From: Cristatella mucedo
Taxonomy: Eukaryota; Bryozoa; Phylactolaemata; Cristatellidae
DNA: 64,000 nucleotides
Assembly (NCBI GenBank): GCA_009760855.2
Contig: WPIO01000008.1
Coordinates: 8,913,501 to 8,977,500 of the forward strand
Reading direction: 5' to 3'
Shown here: positions 24,276 through 36,381 of the stretch, piece by piece
Layout: each line of letters starts with the position of its first letter
Position numbering within the stretch: the stretch's first letter is position 1
Made by a program: the position numbers and the translations under genes
Notes under the pieces: model-generated
Database searches by the model: none
Told to the model about the DNA's origin: nothing
What the model saw: the letters and a program-made list of their open reading frames with translations, nothing else

Positions 24276-24903
24276 ATGACAGCCACTGTGGTGCTAACTT
24301 TGACTTCTTGGATGCTGCTAGCGGTCGTGTCGTGTGATGCAAATCGCACAAGTGGCTACTCGTCGGGCAGAGTCGGCGTCGCGGCTAGCGAAAGGCCAGC
24401 TGTAGCAGAGCTCCTTGAAGTTTTAGCCAACCAAAGTCACCTCCCATTCATTCTCGACCTCAGCGTCAATCAGCTGAGAGGTATATTTATAGACAGTGTT
24501 GCTGTCATCAGGTTTAATCTCACTTCCACCGAACCTCAAGAAATGAGAAACGTCTCGCTCGTAGTCAAAGTGGCAGACAACATGGTCGCCGCCGGCATCG
24601 ATTTGGATTCGGAAATCAATCTTGATTGGTTCGATGATGACAGATCATCCGGACGGCTGTATAAATTTGGCCAAGAAGCATCAAAGAACGACACTTGCTC
24701 ATGCTCCGGGTCGTTCTCTATCAGAGGCGTGGGCATGGGACATACTCAAGTCACGCTGTCTGTGATATATTACAATGCGACGAAAAAAGAGCGAGAGACT
24801 CTTCGGATTACAGCGATACCAATTTCTGTGCAAAGAGCTAAAAGGATGGTCGATTTCATCTTCAGCATAGCGGTCTACGGGCTGATAATTACGAGTGGCA
24901 CCG
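24276..24903 (+). CDS. SLC10 family sodium/bile-acid cotransporter-like, copy A, exon 1
   Basis: First coding exon of a 538-residue protein assembled from four exons (24276-24903, 28727-28827, 31426-31597, 37905-38620). The ATG at 24276 is chosen because it directly follows a splice acceptor (TTTGTTGCAG) and opens a signal peptide, MTATVVLTLTSWMLLAVVSC. An in-frame ATG at 24234 lies in the presumed intron. Residues 22-185 form an extracellular domain with N-glycosylation sequons (NRT, NQS, NLT, NVS, NDT, NAT) and conserved blocks LPFILDLSV, FNLTS, DDRSSGRLY and SGSFSIRGVGMGH. The first membrane helix begins at about residue 190 (MVDFIFSIAVYGLIITSGT). The exon ends at phase 1, ACCG|GTAGGT. SLC10 proteins bring bile acids, steroid sulfates or other organic anions into cells with sodium. 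An extended N-terminus with signal peptide is also known in vertebrate SLC10A3/A5 and many invertebrate members. The actual substrate cannot be read from sequence. Confidence 0.9.
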
Positions 24904-26244
24904 GTAGGTTTGCACGTGGATGACCTATGTGCTACGCATTTGGACGCAAGCATAGGCCCGCGTAACTAAACAGTCACCATCATTGGTAAAAATCCAAGTA
25001 CTCTACTCTTATCGACGAAAAATAGCCGGGCTCTCTACAGTATTTTTTGGCTGTACGTACTTTGAAGTTTTTAAGTTTTTGAGCAACTCCTTAGGTCAGA
25101 AAGAATCCAGAAATTTGCATTCCAAATTTTGGAGCGTCGATAAGAAACCAAAGTTTCCTTTTTTTGCCGTGGCAACTTCTTCTGTGAAAGTTTTTGACTA
25201 AAAAAATACTGCGAAACAATGAAACCAATGAAAATTGCTTAAAAAAAGGTGCCATGCTGTCCTTACCATCCTTCCAATGCCTCGCTGCGGGCGTGCACAC
25301 GTTCCGGGACGTTTTGTCTCATTTATATTGAAAGATAGAGACTTACGAGAATGGGAGCTCACCGGTACTGATAGTGAGAGCTGGTAGAAGACACAGAGAA
25401 GAAGGGAGGAAGGGAGGGAAAGGGAAGAGAATTAGCAAGGCGAGGGAGGTAGAAAGGCGAATTAGCAAGGCACCGAGCAGGATTAAAGAGCATCAAATCG
25501 GCAAGCAGTCAAATAGGTGAACCTGACAGCATGACTCCAACAACATTTATAACATACTTTTTTACTTGTTTGAAGTCAAATTCACGGATCTCAAAAGACG
25601 AGGTTTTCCTCTAGACAACAAACGGAGTAAAACTTTACAGCTCGTTCTATTCGACGAAATGGATCGGCTTCTTTTCAATCCAAACGCCCATTGTGTGTGT
25701 CGACAAAGTATTAGGAAATGTTAGTGTTGTTCACGTCTAATAACAGAGAGCTCTTCAAAAGCCAATGAAGAGACTAATTTCCATTAAGTAATGAACTGCA
25801 ATGCATTTGTTCACCCATATTCAAAGCTATTTCAACTGCTAATCGAAATGTACACATTTCTTTAGATTGAGCACAAAAATGTATGGGAAAGATGATTTAG
25901 CACATAAAATCGTGACAGTTTATTTAATGAGGTTGACTCAGGGTCAAAGTAACCTAGGTGAATTGGTTAGAATCTTAACTGAGTTCAAAATAGGGAATTA
26001 TCGATGTACTGTTGGTGAACTGGTGCAGTGAAACTATGCAGCTCTACGCAGCTATGCACAGAGGCCTTGTTTCTTTCTATCAGGTCGCTCACTTGGGCTG
26101 GGGAGAAGACTGGGAAGCGCTTGAGGAAGGGGCGGGGAACCGGCTGACGACTCCCCTCATAGTCTGGCTAGAGGGGCGGTGACGACAGGCACAGCCCAAG
26201 CTGCAGTCTCTCAAGCCAAGGGCACCGCCTTTGGCCTCATAGAG

Positions 26245-26300
26245 TAATAATAATACTAATAATATACTTGATAAAGCACCTAGCTCGAAAGCCCCTCGCT
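26245..26300 (-). mobile_element. LINE 3' tail fragment
   Basis: AATAATAATACTAATAATAT followed by ACTTGATAAAGCACCTAGCT is the reversed end of the LINE family. Only the first hairpin arm is left. It lies in intron 1 of SLC10 copy A, the rest of which (24904-28726) holds no other recognised gene; a tRNA-like box B and SINE-tail traces occur at 28310-28570. Confidence 0.45.
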
Positions 26301-28726
26301 AGTTTATTGGGACTACCAGAGAGCAGCTCTAGAGACTGAATGGGATTGACAGTTTGCTTACTCCTTGACAGCTTGCTAACTCCTTGATAGTCATGGGGTT
26401 TCTTTCGAGGGGAGCTGCACACTTCTTTGACGCGGCTAAAATGGATGCAAGAGCGACTGGCCTCCGGCGTGGATGGGCAGCAGTAGCGTTCATAGTGGGT
26501 TATCTCTGCGCGCAAAATAGGCCAGCACATGCTTTGATGTGTGCAGGGTTTTCCAATTGGCCAAAGCGATTTGAAGTAGTTTAATTTGCTAACACTAAAC
26601 AGGCTCTTGCGAGGGGGCTGGCTTTCGGAGTGCTACTTCAGGCGGTTCCGAAATGGAAATACAATCTTCTTAATAGAGGTTCGAAAGAGCCTTTCCGGCC
26701 GGCGAACCTTCGGCGTGCCGTTCGCACGCACAGTCGGATCTGTTTAATTCGCTCCGATGCGACTACTTACTCCTGTCCGGAAGGAAGCCGCGTGGAGTCC
26801 TGCTCTTCAAATGGAGGTTTACCAATCCCCCTTTTTTTAAAGAATATCTGCGGAGGCTTCATCGAGGACTCAGTCGGTGCTAAGATTCAGACGAGGCTGA
26901 GAAATAGCGTATACTAATTTTTAAAGTTCAGCTAGCCTCTCAGGAAAGTTTGGCTTTGGTTCACACGAGCACGGCACAAGTTGTAGGCGGGGCTGACACT
27001 TCTTTTCATTTGAGCTAGCTCAGTTCCATTGGAGAAAAGGATAAAGTGGCCTTCCAAGCGACGATGCATTTGTGAACGGTTGAATGCCTGTATGCAATGG
27101 CTGCATAAGGTTGATCGAATAATAGGCAGGCCAGATGGCACGCTGCCAGGTCAGTAGTCACTGTACTAGTAGAGGCCTGCAGGTAAGAATTGCATAATGG
27201 TGACAACATACCTTATGCTAAGTGCATGCTTTCACGAGAAGCTCATCCAAAGACCGCTCGTGCCTGCCTAATCGCAGCGAAAATGCCCGAACATGCCGCA
27301 AAGCAGTTGGGTAAAGGTCCACACTGCTTATGGAGTCACCCTAGACCACTCTCTAGTGCAAGAGAAATGTAAAATGCCGCTGCTCCTGAATATTCCGGAT
27401 GAGCCATTTGAAAGGTCAATTTCGCCTGATTCAAGTCATTCTTTGCTGTTGGGAAAATTCTGTCCAAGCATATTCCTATTTATGTCAATCAAATCTGCCT
27501 CGAAGCTGAAGACTTCACCCACTAGCGTTTGCTGACAACATGATGATCGGTCAAGGGGGGCAGCTGCTCGTGAAAGGTCTGCGCTTGGCTGCAATGGCCG
27601 TCGGGATTAAGGTTGTCGAAGTCTAAAATGAGCCAGTATGCGCCACTGACTTACGTACGACTCGCCTCTATTTCCGGACGTCAGCGATCCAGCTGTCGAG
27701 GCGCACGCACGCGTGTTTTCACAATATCCAGCACTTGTGATGGACGGTGCCCTGCAGTGGCTTCTTACCAGGGTCCATCGCCACAAACGCAGCACAGATG
27801 GCTTGGGCCTCGAGGACGAATAGAAATGCCAGCGACACCTGAAGTTTGAACAGCGGGTAATAGCCTATAAGTGTAGCGCCAATGCAAGCTGGTAAGCAGA
27901 AGATAGCAGAACACGGTAGCATTAAAAGCATCTCTTTTGTATTCTAGAAAGCCCACGTATCCACGGCTAAGAGCTATCTAACCGGGCTCTTTTCGGTGTG
28001 CTCTATATGTCACTTACCAAATACATCTCACTAGCTTAATAACTCTCGTTTGACACCCAGAGTATGACTAAACTGCCTAACTCAAAGTCTAAAGCACCAC
28101 CAGTCTGTTGAAAATTACACCAATTAGGCCGTATGCCATATGCCGTATAATCATGTTTTATAAAATAATTAGTCCTAGCCATTTTAATACAGGAAACACA
28201 AATAATATATTGACGCTCATAATCTGGCTGACATAGAACGCCAGTGTTTCACTATTGTATTAATTTGAGTTGTTTAAGGTTAGCTGATTCGACAGCCTTA
28301 TTCACGTAGCGGTAGAAGAGCCTAACGGATACCACCACCACTTGCAGTGGGTAAGAAAGGCTCGTACGCTGCAGAACTCCAGAGGGACACCTATTGGGGG
28401 GGGGGAATACGTCCCCGGGCGCTAGATCAGAGGCGCTGGATTAGGGGAGCGTCGAAATGGGCGCCTAATACTGCGGGAGGAGGCGCCATCTGTGTAGTTC
28501 GTCACAGCCACGAAATATTGTAGGAACGCCAGTGACTCGAGCCCACGACTTGGGTCATAGAGACTGAGCACCTTATCCTTATGCTGAAATTAAGTGCTAT
28601 ATCTATCCTACAGCCGGCTCGTTGCCATATTTTTATTCTTTTTTATTGTACCTGTTTCAAGTACAAAGGTGCGCGAACCATTTAAAGCAGAGCTAGCAGA
28701 CTGTTTTGTCCTGCATTTTCTTGCAG

Positions 28727-28827
28727 CATCCGCTTTGAAGATTGACCTGCGGGTGGTAAAAGAATCTCTGAAAAAACCGAAGGCTCCTGTTATCGGCTTT
28801 TTTAGCCAGTTTATTATCATGCCGTTG
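28727..28827 (+). CDS. SLC10 copy A, exon 2
   Basis: Encodes, after a split alanine codon, SALKIDLRVVKESLKKPK and then APVIGFFSQFIIMPL: the end of helix 1, the basic cytoplasmic loop and helix 2 of SLC10 proteins (family pattern KKPKAP... CQFGIMPL). Q237 in SQF corresponds to Gln68 of human NTCP, a sodium-site residue. Acceptor TTTTCTTGCAG, donor CCGTTG|GTAAGT, phase 0. Reading continues without a stop through the donor into a LINE piece (see findings). Confidence 0.93.
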
Positions 28828-28934
28828 GTAAGTGATAGTTTTAGTGACATGCAAATGACACTCGCTATCTGTGGCCGGATGAGCACGCGCCCGCACCGCC
28901 AGCCCATTGAGCGTACCGACTTGAAGACTCCTCC

Positions 28935-29340
28935 ACGTCACCTTAAATCCTTTGGAGACCGTGCATTTAGCTCGTATGCTCCCAAAGCATGGAACTCCCT
29001 CCCGACCTGCGTCAGAACATCCCCTGACCTGACCACATTTAAAAGAAACTTAAAAACACACCTATTTAGGACAGCACATAGTGGGTCCCTGTGATTCGTC
29101 CTTGATGTGCTTATGCGTGCTGACGCTGTGCATGCTGCCACTAACTACATTTGCATGCTGACCCTGTGCATGTCACCCCTAACCATATTATTCATTTTGT
29201 TTGTTTTTCAAGCATAATTTTACTTACTATTATATTGCGTATCACTTTGCAGCAAATGTAAAGCGCCTAGAAAGAGATTAAGTTCTCTGAGGGCGCTTTA
29301 TCAAGTGCAATATTATTATTATTATTATTATTATTATTAC
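28935..29340 (+). mobile_element. CR1/L2-like LINE, 3' end, inside SLC10 copy A intron 2
   Basis: The coding tail LKSFGDRAFSSYAPKAWNSL then PTCVRTSPDLTTFKRNLKTH is intact to its stop at 29092-29094. It is followed by the complete 3' UTR, the hairpin (AGAAAGAGATTAAGTTCTCT with GCGC arms) and (ATT)n at 29311-29338. It is close to identical in protein to the copy at 56252-57186, so it belongs to the youngest subfamily here. Confidence 0.9.
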
Positions 29341-29704
29341 TGTGGCCTCTGCCGAGCACCTGGCTGAGCCATGCCGTTGCTCCCAGCGGTGGAAACATTC
29401 GCCTATGTGTTGTGCCTGGGACGCATCCTGCAGCAGCAGAGTTCACGCGACCATTTGTCAGCAGCGATATTGGCTGTGATTAGAGAGCGGCCAAGCTGCC
29501 AGTGCTAGCCAACACTTGCGCCACGACCTCTAATCAAGGGGCTTGAAGAGACGAGCGGGTGTATGCCATGTAAAACGTCGCTCGATTGGGCCCGTTCCGG
29601 AAGAAGCATAGCCTAATTTATTTTGCTGGCACACCTTCACTGCTCATTAATGGGTCTAATAGACACGAATAGCTCCAGTGCGTGATTGCTGTCGAGGCCC
29701 ACAA

Positions 29705-29752
29705 TACGCACACACACACACACGCGCGCGCACACACACACACGCACACACG

Positions 29753-29785
<33 letters not shown>

Positions 29786-29825
29786 ACGCACACGCACACG
29801 CACGCACGCACACTAACGCACACAT

Positions 29826-29890
<65 letters not shown>
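29705..29890. repeat. Compound (CA)n(CT)n microsatellite
   Basis: About 120 bases of CA with CG interruptions (29707-29825) running straight into about 64 bases of CT (29829-29889). Low-complexity frames through it (poly-HT, poly-SL, poly-RE) are artefacts. It lies in intron 2 of SLC10 copy A. Confidence 0.97.
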
Positions 29891-29892
<2 letters not shown>

Positions 29893-30430
29893 CGTCTTGG
29901 AGATCACCCACTTAAGGCCATGTCACGCTGACCGAGGCGCGACCGCATTCGAATGATAGACAATAGACCGACTATAGACCTTCGGACTCTAGATGGACCC
30001 ACCGCAGCGACTGCATCACTGGCAGGAGCCGAAGAATTCCAGGCTGCTGCCCCTTGGCAGCCCTTTCGTTATTGTGGCTGCTGCCAGAGTGCGGGCACCA
30101 TTTTACACAACGATCAGTCGCCGCAAAGCCTGCTGCATGTTGTTCATGAATCTGACTAATCATGGGGGCGCGTGCTGGATCTGGAGCTCTGCTTGATATG
30201 GGAAAATATCTACAATTCTGTTGGCTGCAGCATTTTCGCCGAAAGCCTCTTGAGCTTTAACACCCCTTGGTCTTTGTAGCTTTGCAGAGTTACAGACTGA
30301 GATATATTGTATTACGCGGAATAAAATATAAAAGGTTAATACACCCTCACAAATCTCTCTAGCTTCTTTGTCAGAAAGAGAGACAAGCTCAGAGAGTTCA
30401 TCCCTAAGGTAGCAACATCTCATCTGAATT

Positions 30431-30478
30431 CCGAATCTGAATACATATATATATATATACATATGTATTCAGATTCGG

Positions 30479-30517
<39 letters not shown>

Positions 30518-30525
30518 TAGTATTC
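30431..30525. repeat. Perfect 18-bp inverted repeat in AT microsatellite
   Basis: Arms 30431-30448 (CCGAATCTGAATACATAT) and 30461-30478 are exact complements around a 12-base AT loop. They are followed by further (AT)n to about 30519. Together this is a cruciform-prone segment of intron 2. Confidence 0.85.
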
Positions 30526-31425
30526 TTGGCATTGTTATAACATTCGGCCAAAAAAAGGAGATGCAATCCAGAATAGGGCCTGTTCCCTACGACCCGGAAC
30601 GTCAAATGCCACCCACACGAGGAATAGCCTGACCTCAGCACACACGGGAGTTTCATTGTTGTGTGAGCAAGTGTGCTGGGACTTGAGCTACTTTTCATCT
30701 TAGAATAACAGCTCCGATATCAAAAGCAGCACCAATGGCTGACCCGACAGTTTCGGGCAACGGCTGAGCGTTTAATAAAGATTTATAAATAATTCAATGG
30801 TGCCGAATTGGCATTTGTTGAATGACTACTTCAAATCGTAGCAACTGGTCAGTTATTTGAAATTATGAAGCAAGTTTAGAGACCTTACTCATGGTAGAAC
30901 CTCAGTGGCAATTAGTTAATTATTAATTTCGAAGTTTGAATGATTAAGCTTGAAACTTTCAAAGATCCTCAATTGAATTGGCACAAATTAAGGTAGCCTA
31001 CTCAATACATGCCTTTGCCTGCACCGAAAAAAGGGGATCTCTTAGGAGCGGTAAGCTCCAGAAGGAATGGCACAATAGACAGAGAGCAAGTCGCAATTTT
31101 TGGTATTACGCAACCAGCTGCTCTTTGCACCGTATGCGATCTGAGCTTGATTTTCTGCCCCTGAAATTGCCTTAGATGCCTCATTGGAAAGATAGAGTAG
31201 ATGCGCTGCTGCAAGTATCAATTTCACATTCGCGATATGTTTATAACCAGATTAGCGGTTGGGAAATGCAGCACAAGAGTTCCAAGACCGAAAATCATTG
31301 ATAATGTATCCTAAAGCAGACTCACCGTGAAAGAATGCCAGAATGCCTGCGAAGCAATTTGTATAAACTTATCTCCATTACCGCGCCAGCTTTACTCAAA
31401 CATGAGTATGTTGTATCATACGCAG

Positions 31426-31597
31426 GTGTCGTATGGCATCATCATGTTGAGGGGCTACACCGGAGGCCTAGCGCTCGGCTTGTTTGCCTTCGGCACGGGT
31501 CCTGGCGGAGGGCAGAGCAACCTATTTACACTCCTGCTCGATGGCGACGTCTCCGTCAGTACAACCATGACGCTTGTCAGCACGTTCGCCTGCTTAG
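31426..31597 (+). CDS. SLC10 copy A, exon 3
   Basis: Encodes VSYGIIMLRGYTGGLALGLF, then FGTGPGGGQSNLFTLLLDGD, then VSVSTTMTLVSTFACL and a split glycine. This is helices 3 to 5 with the SLC10 crossover motif. S274 and N275 (in QSN) and the T of TMT align with Ser105, Asn106 and Thr123 of human NTCP, the first sodium site; all three are kept. Acceptor CATACGCAG, phase 0; donor TTAG|GTAAGT, phase 1. Confidence 0.93.
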
Positions 31598-31865
31598 GTA
31601 AGTGATGTCGACCTATGCTTGTTGGATTTGCTCAGCTAGTGACGGCAACCTATCGAAATAGGGTAATGAAACCCAACTAAACAGAAAGTCGGTAACGGCC
31701 AGTGATATGGTGGACATGAGTCCTTATCTAAAGTGAGAAAATGTACACTTTTCCAAATTCATTGATTAATTCTCGCATTCACGCTGGATGCCATAATAAA
31801 CAAATACGTATGTAGGACAGTAATTGGATTGAATTTAGTTCCCATAGAAGCAGCAGTTCAGTTTC

Positions 31866-31996
31866 TGAACGCAGTGGTAAGGTGCTCGTTCTTCACGACA
31901 TGCAAGTCGTGGCGTGTTCGAGTCCTGCAACAGGCGTTCTTCTATTTCTGACCACAAGGTGGATGATAGCCGCTAAGGTTCTTGTGCCTCTACTTG
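31866..31996 (+). mobile_element. Diverged SINE, second family
   Basis: GCAGTGGTAAGGTGCTCGTT (box A-like), a box B-like GTGTTCGAGTCCTG near 31914-31927, then a body with GATGATAGCCGCTAAGG. It follows the layout of the 9576-9768 family with many substitutions. Confidence 0.5.
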
Positions 31997-32576
31997 AATT
32001 AGACTGCGTGATCAGTTAATCTTTGGTTTTTCCAAAAGCGAGAGCCTTCAGCTGTGCCATACGAGTCTCTATCCCCCAGGGGGTGGACTCCACCCCATCA
32101 AGGGGCTGCCAAAATGACAGCATGTCTTTTATCTCAAAGAAAGAGAAAGCCACAGCTCTCTTCTCGTCAAATTATCAAAGAATCCTAAGTTTTTAGGTTT
32201 TATCAAAGATCATGCATCTATGTAAAGACTGGATTTCCATCGCTATAGAAAGAGAGCCGATGGAAGAAATGATGGCAGATTTTTACTCTATGCCCTCAGA
32301 TGTGGCATCAGCTCAATAAGCAGCCTATATTATATTGTTCTGGGGAAATGGTAAAATTCATCTTGAAGGAGACTGCTGAACACACTGCAAGCAATCGGAG
32401 CTTGCCAAGGCACACATGGCTCAAGAAAGTGACTTCTTAACGTATTTGAATGTCAGCATAGTTCTATCGTAAAGACTTCGATTGAAAACAATATCAGATT
32501 ACAAGTACATTTGACCAGTCCGAAAGCAAGATATAAAATGCAAAATGATATGCATTTTAAATTTCTAAACGCTACA

Positions 32577-32589
32577 GAGAGAAAGATCA

Positions 32590-32637
<48 letters not shown>

Positions 32638-32640
32638 CGA
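32577..32640. repeat. (GA)n microsatellite
   Basis: About 45 bases of pure GA in intron 3 of SLC10 copy A. Confidence 0.95.
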
Positions 32641-32816
32641 AGAGGAAAATAGAAAAAGAGAGAATATACGCCACAGGACTTGAACCAAGAACATCAGCAC
32701 ATGAGCATTTATTTGTAAACCCCACTATTTGAAGGCATCGACATGCAAATAGCTCGGTTAGTATCTTGGCTCTGTTTGTGACCGCTTTGATTTTCCTGCT
32801 CTTAACTCTCCTATAA

Positions 32817-33000
32817 GGTGAGCCGTAATGGCTCACTAGGTAAGGTGGTTGCTTTTCACGACCACGGCCCCGAGGTCGTGGGTTAGTTTCCTGTGGTGGG
32901 CGATCCTTTATCGCCACTGAAAGAGGTGGTGATAGCCATCAAGGCTCTTCTGTCGCTATACAAAAAGAGGCTGTTAAATCAGCTAGTATTTTTTTATATT
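32817..33000 (+). mobile_element. tRNA-derived SINE, second family
   Basis: Near full-length + strand match to the copy at 9576-9768. It starts GAGCCGTAATGGCTCACTAG, then GTAAGGTGGTTGCTTTTCAC, a mutated box B (GTGGGTTAGTTTCC), and the end AAAGAGGCTGTTAAATCAGC then TAGTATTTTTTT. Confidence 0.82.
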
Positions 33001-34296
33001 GTGCCATTGCAGGTGATAATGTTGCACAGATCACCAAATCATGCACGGTGCATGCTGCATGAAACACACTACTCTAGCCAACCTACGTGCCTTGGTGACC
33101 GGTAAACTCTTGCTATGGTGCCTTAAGAACTCATAACACCACAACACGTTCTGTTGTATGTGCAAGATTATGCACACACCCACACACTCACGTTTGAGCT
33201 CTCGCTCACACGTGTGCTCGCGTACTCTGTGCCCGTCAGTAATGAACGGCCGGTAGTTTTTAAAAGAGCTTCAATTTCTCTGCTTTAGTCATATCACCTC
33301 AGTACAATTAGGAAGTTTTTCCCAACTAACTGGCTCTACCTTTGCATTACAGGTCCACCGGCTAATTTAATAGTCTTAAATAAATCTTGAGAAGATTTTG
33401 GCAATAGTTACATGTTTAGTTTTTTTTTACACTATATCTTTCCATCTGAATCATGTAATAAATACTGCGGTTAGTCTTTCAAAGATTAAGGGTTTATAGG
33501 GCACATTGTTAGTGCTGATAGTCTGAAGAACTTCCATATTTATAACAACCAATGGAACTATACCATTATTGTTGCTGTTATGATTATTAAAAGTACTTTT
33601 TCTCCTTTCGGTGCGAATAAAATTTTTCCATAGTCGAGCCCAGCTCTTGCGATAGTATTTAATATTATCAAAATGAATATTAAAGTGCCTCTCATCTGGA
33701 GCATCGAGGTTTCTTCGTTCTCGTTTAAAATTATGCTTGTTAGCAATCAAACAATCGAAGTAAGTTATTCGAGCACTTTTTTAACATATTTCAATGTTAG
33801 TCAAATTGGCAGATGTACTATCTTTGTCGTATAACTGATATCTAATCTCAATTTAATGTTTATCTGTTTACTTTTCAGACTTTTAACAATTAGGGCACAT
33901 CTCCATTAAGATTGCATCTAAATATTGTGGTACTACACATGCTGAGCAAAGGTTTTCATATTTTTATAGTCATGTAATTTCTCTCCTTATATGAAAAAAT
34001 AAAGAATAGATGTGTCAGTCAAGTTTTTTAAGCCAAGACCTAACGATATTCCCACTGATTACTTCAGCAAAAGTTGGCCAACTAGAAGTCATCAAGCAGA
34101 CATACTGCTCAAGCCAAAACGATGATTGGAAAAGATTGACTTAATAGTTATAGGCGATCTTCTTTCAGATTCCAAGTTGCAAGACTCCACCCTCAAGATA
34201 AGTTCATATGGCATGAAAGTTTGACGTAAGCCCAGAATATGGAAGTACTATTCTAAAATGAGTAGTTGCTGTTAGATTAGTTGACGGATCACTGAC

Positions 34297-34745
34297 AGGT
34301 TGGCCTACTTTCAGCTAAGAAACCTAGCCAAAGCCAGGGCCTGCTGTCATCTAAGTATTACAAAGAAACTAGTTCATGCGTTCATCATATCACTTCTCGA
34401 TTATTGTAATACCTATGATTTGGAGTACATGGCCTGTGGCCTTCATCTTCTAAAATGCATGCAAACCTCTGATCTTCTTATGGTTTGTCATCAAAGACGA
34501 AGCTGCCATGCTTCGTAGCTGCCATGCTGCGTAGCTGTCATGTGTCTGACCTTTTTTGCTCCGCTATCAAGCATCAAAACAAATTCAATATCTCCAGTCT
34601 CGCTTGCATATCACTTTACTCGCTTATAACAACATACATGTCCGACTACTATTGAGTGCTTCGCACCCACCGACACTCGTTTGCTGCTGGGCCGCTCCGT
34701 CATCTTCAATAAAATCAATTCGTGATCGGGCATTCTATTCGTAGG
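34297..34745 (+). mobile_element. Diverged CR1/L2-like LINE remnant
   Basis: Frame pieces AYFQLRNLAKARACCHL and KLVHAFIISLLDYCNT match the post-RT region of the family (YFQLHNIAKIRACLD, KLVHAFVTSRLDFCNS in the 56252-57186 copy). A later IKSIRDRAFYS matches LKSFGDSAFSS. Stops and deletions interrupt it. It lies in intron 3 of SLC10 copy A. Confidence 0.75.
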
Positions 34746-34749
34746 TAGG

Positions 34750-36250
34750 GAAATTTGGAAACCCGCTTTCGGCCTCGGTCTCTAGCTGAAATGACTTTGC
34801 GTCATAAATTTTAAGCTAAAGATGCGTTTGTAACGCGTTACTTTCACGTCATCCACCTTGTGCTGTGCATGGTGACCAGTGCAAGATTTAGCGAATTCTA
34901 TTTCCCAAAGACTTATTAACGGATAGCACCAATAATATTTTGTGTGCTATGCTTGTCTATGCATGGTCATTGTTGGGTTTTAAGTGCTAGCTTGAAAATC
35001 ATGGTACAGTGTGTTTCGCTAGCTATGGTTATTGATTCTCGTACAGTAAGCAATACCGGGCTTGGATAAAGAGTTAGTGTTCTTAGGCCTCAATAAAGGA
35101 CATATTAATTATTATCCTTGCTATTATGTTACATAAATTAGTTATTTAATTGAGGTCATATTTTGAGTAAAGGTGATTGTTCAGTAGATTTGATTTATCA
35201 TGGGTTTCTCTCGAGCGAATGTATCGCGTTATTATTATTTAAATCATGAACCTCGTGGCACACGTACTTGTGCAATATTAATGCATAAGTACCTGCATTG
35301 TTTTAATAATAACCGGATCGCAATAGCAATAGATATTTTTTTATGAATCATAATTTAGCTATGGAACTCTACAGATTTCTCTAATAGTAACTTTTCTCGA
35401 ATGAGAAACCAGACACATTTCAAAATATTTAGATGTATCACATTGAACGAGGTGGAGACTCATTTCAGCAGTACCACCTTCAAGAAATTGCTTACTTAAT
35501 TTCCATAAAGTTGACATTGGATAATATAACCAAACTTCGATAACCTTTTCTATATCTCCGCATTTTCATATGGCAATACCAAACATGCCGACGGCAATGA
35601 TATTTTAACACAGGTAAAATCATCAAAACTAGAATATGGCAATGTTTTAAAGCACAAGCATAAAATAGCTGTTTCTGACATAATCAAACATGAAATTCAT
35701 TAGAAAACCATTGTGAACTAAGGTCTTACTGAATTGTAATGTGCTAAGGTAGTAATTCTATTATTATTACCGGACTGACCATACTAACAGAAAGCTGATT
35801 ATAGACAAAAAGCGAAGTCTCAAGCCAATGCACTAGTGTATAGATCTTTCCAAAAAGTATAGGTAATACTAGTGCTCGATGTTAGCATCAGAGTAAGGTT
35901 ACACAACTTAATGAAGATTCATATTGTAAATTACAAAAGATAGATTAAGAAAATCCTAAGAAGAAATAAAATTATCAATAAAAAAAGATGGGGCCGGATT
36001 TCACTGCGTGCTGCCTAAGAGGACTTCGAGTTGCTGTTTTGTTGTTTTTTAAAATCTGATACCTTCGTGCTATGAAATTCCCGCCCTGTGCAGCTCCCGA
36101 GTAAGGAACTATGTCACTATGACGGACACTCAGAGCAGACTCGGACCTTCATAAACTAGACCTACCCGGTTACCAGCTGATTAGTCTTTTCTAGATAGCA
36201 AGAGATAGAGTTAAAGCAGACCATTAATATATAATAAATAAATATAAAAC
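34750..36250. other. AT-rich intron sequence, nothing recognised
   Basis: Part of intron 3 of SLC10 copy A (31598-37904). No open frame over 60 codons of interest and no repeat recognised. Confidence 0.55.
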
Positions 36251-36254
36251 TCAT

Positions 36255-36381
36255 TTTTACGGCGCCCCAAGAGAACTTAATCTCTATTCAGGTGCTTCAC
36301 ATATGCCTCGGGGCTCGAGCTCACGGCTTCAGCCAGACCTTGGTCGGGTCAAGCGCCTTAACTTCTGAACCAAACCAGACC
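36255..36381 (-). mobile_element. tRNA-derived SINE with LINE-type tail
   Basis: In the minus sense: GTCTGGTTTGGTTCAGAAGT, TTAAGGCGCTTGACCCGACC, box B-like GTGAGCTCGAGCCCC, then the tail AATAGAGATTAAGTTCTCTT followed by GGGGCGC. The hairpin and GCGC arm are those of the LINE. Same family as 6255-6372. Confidence 0.8.
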
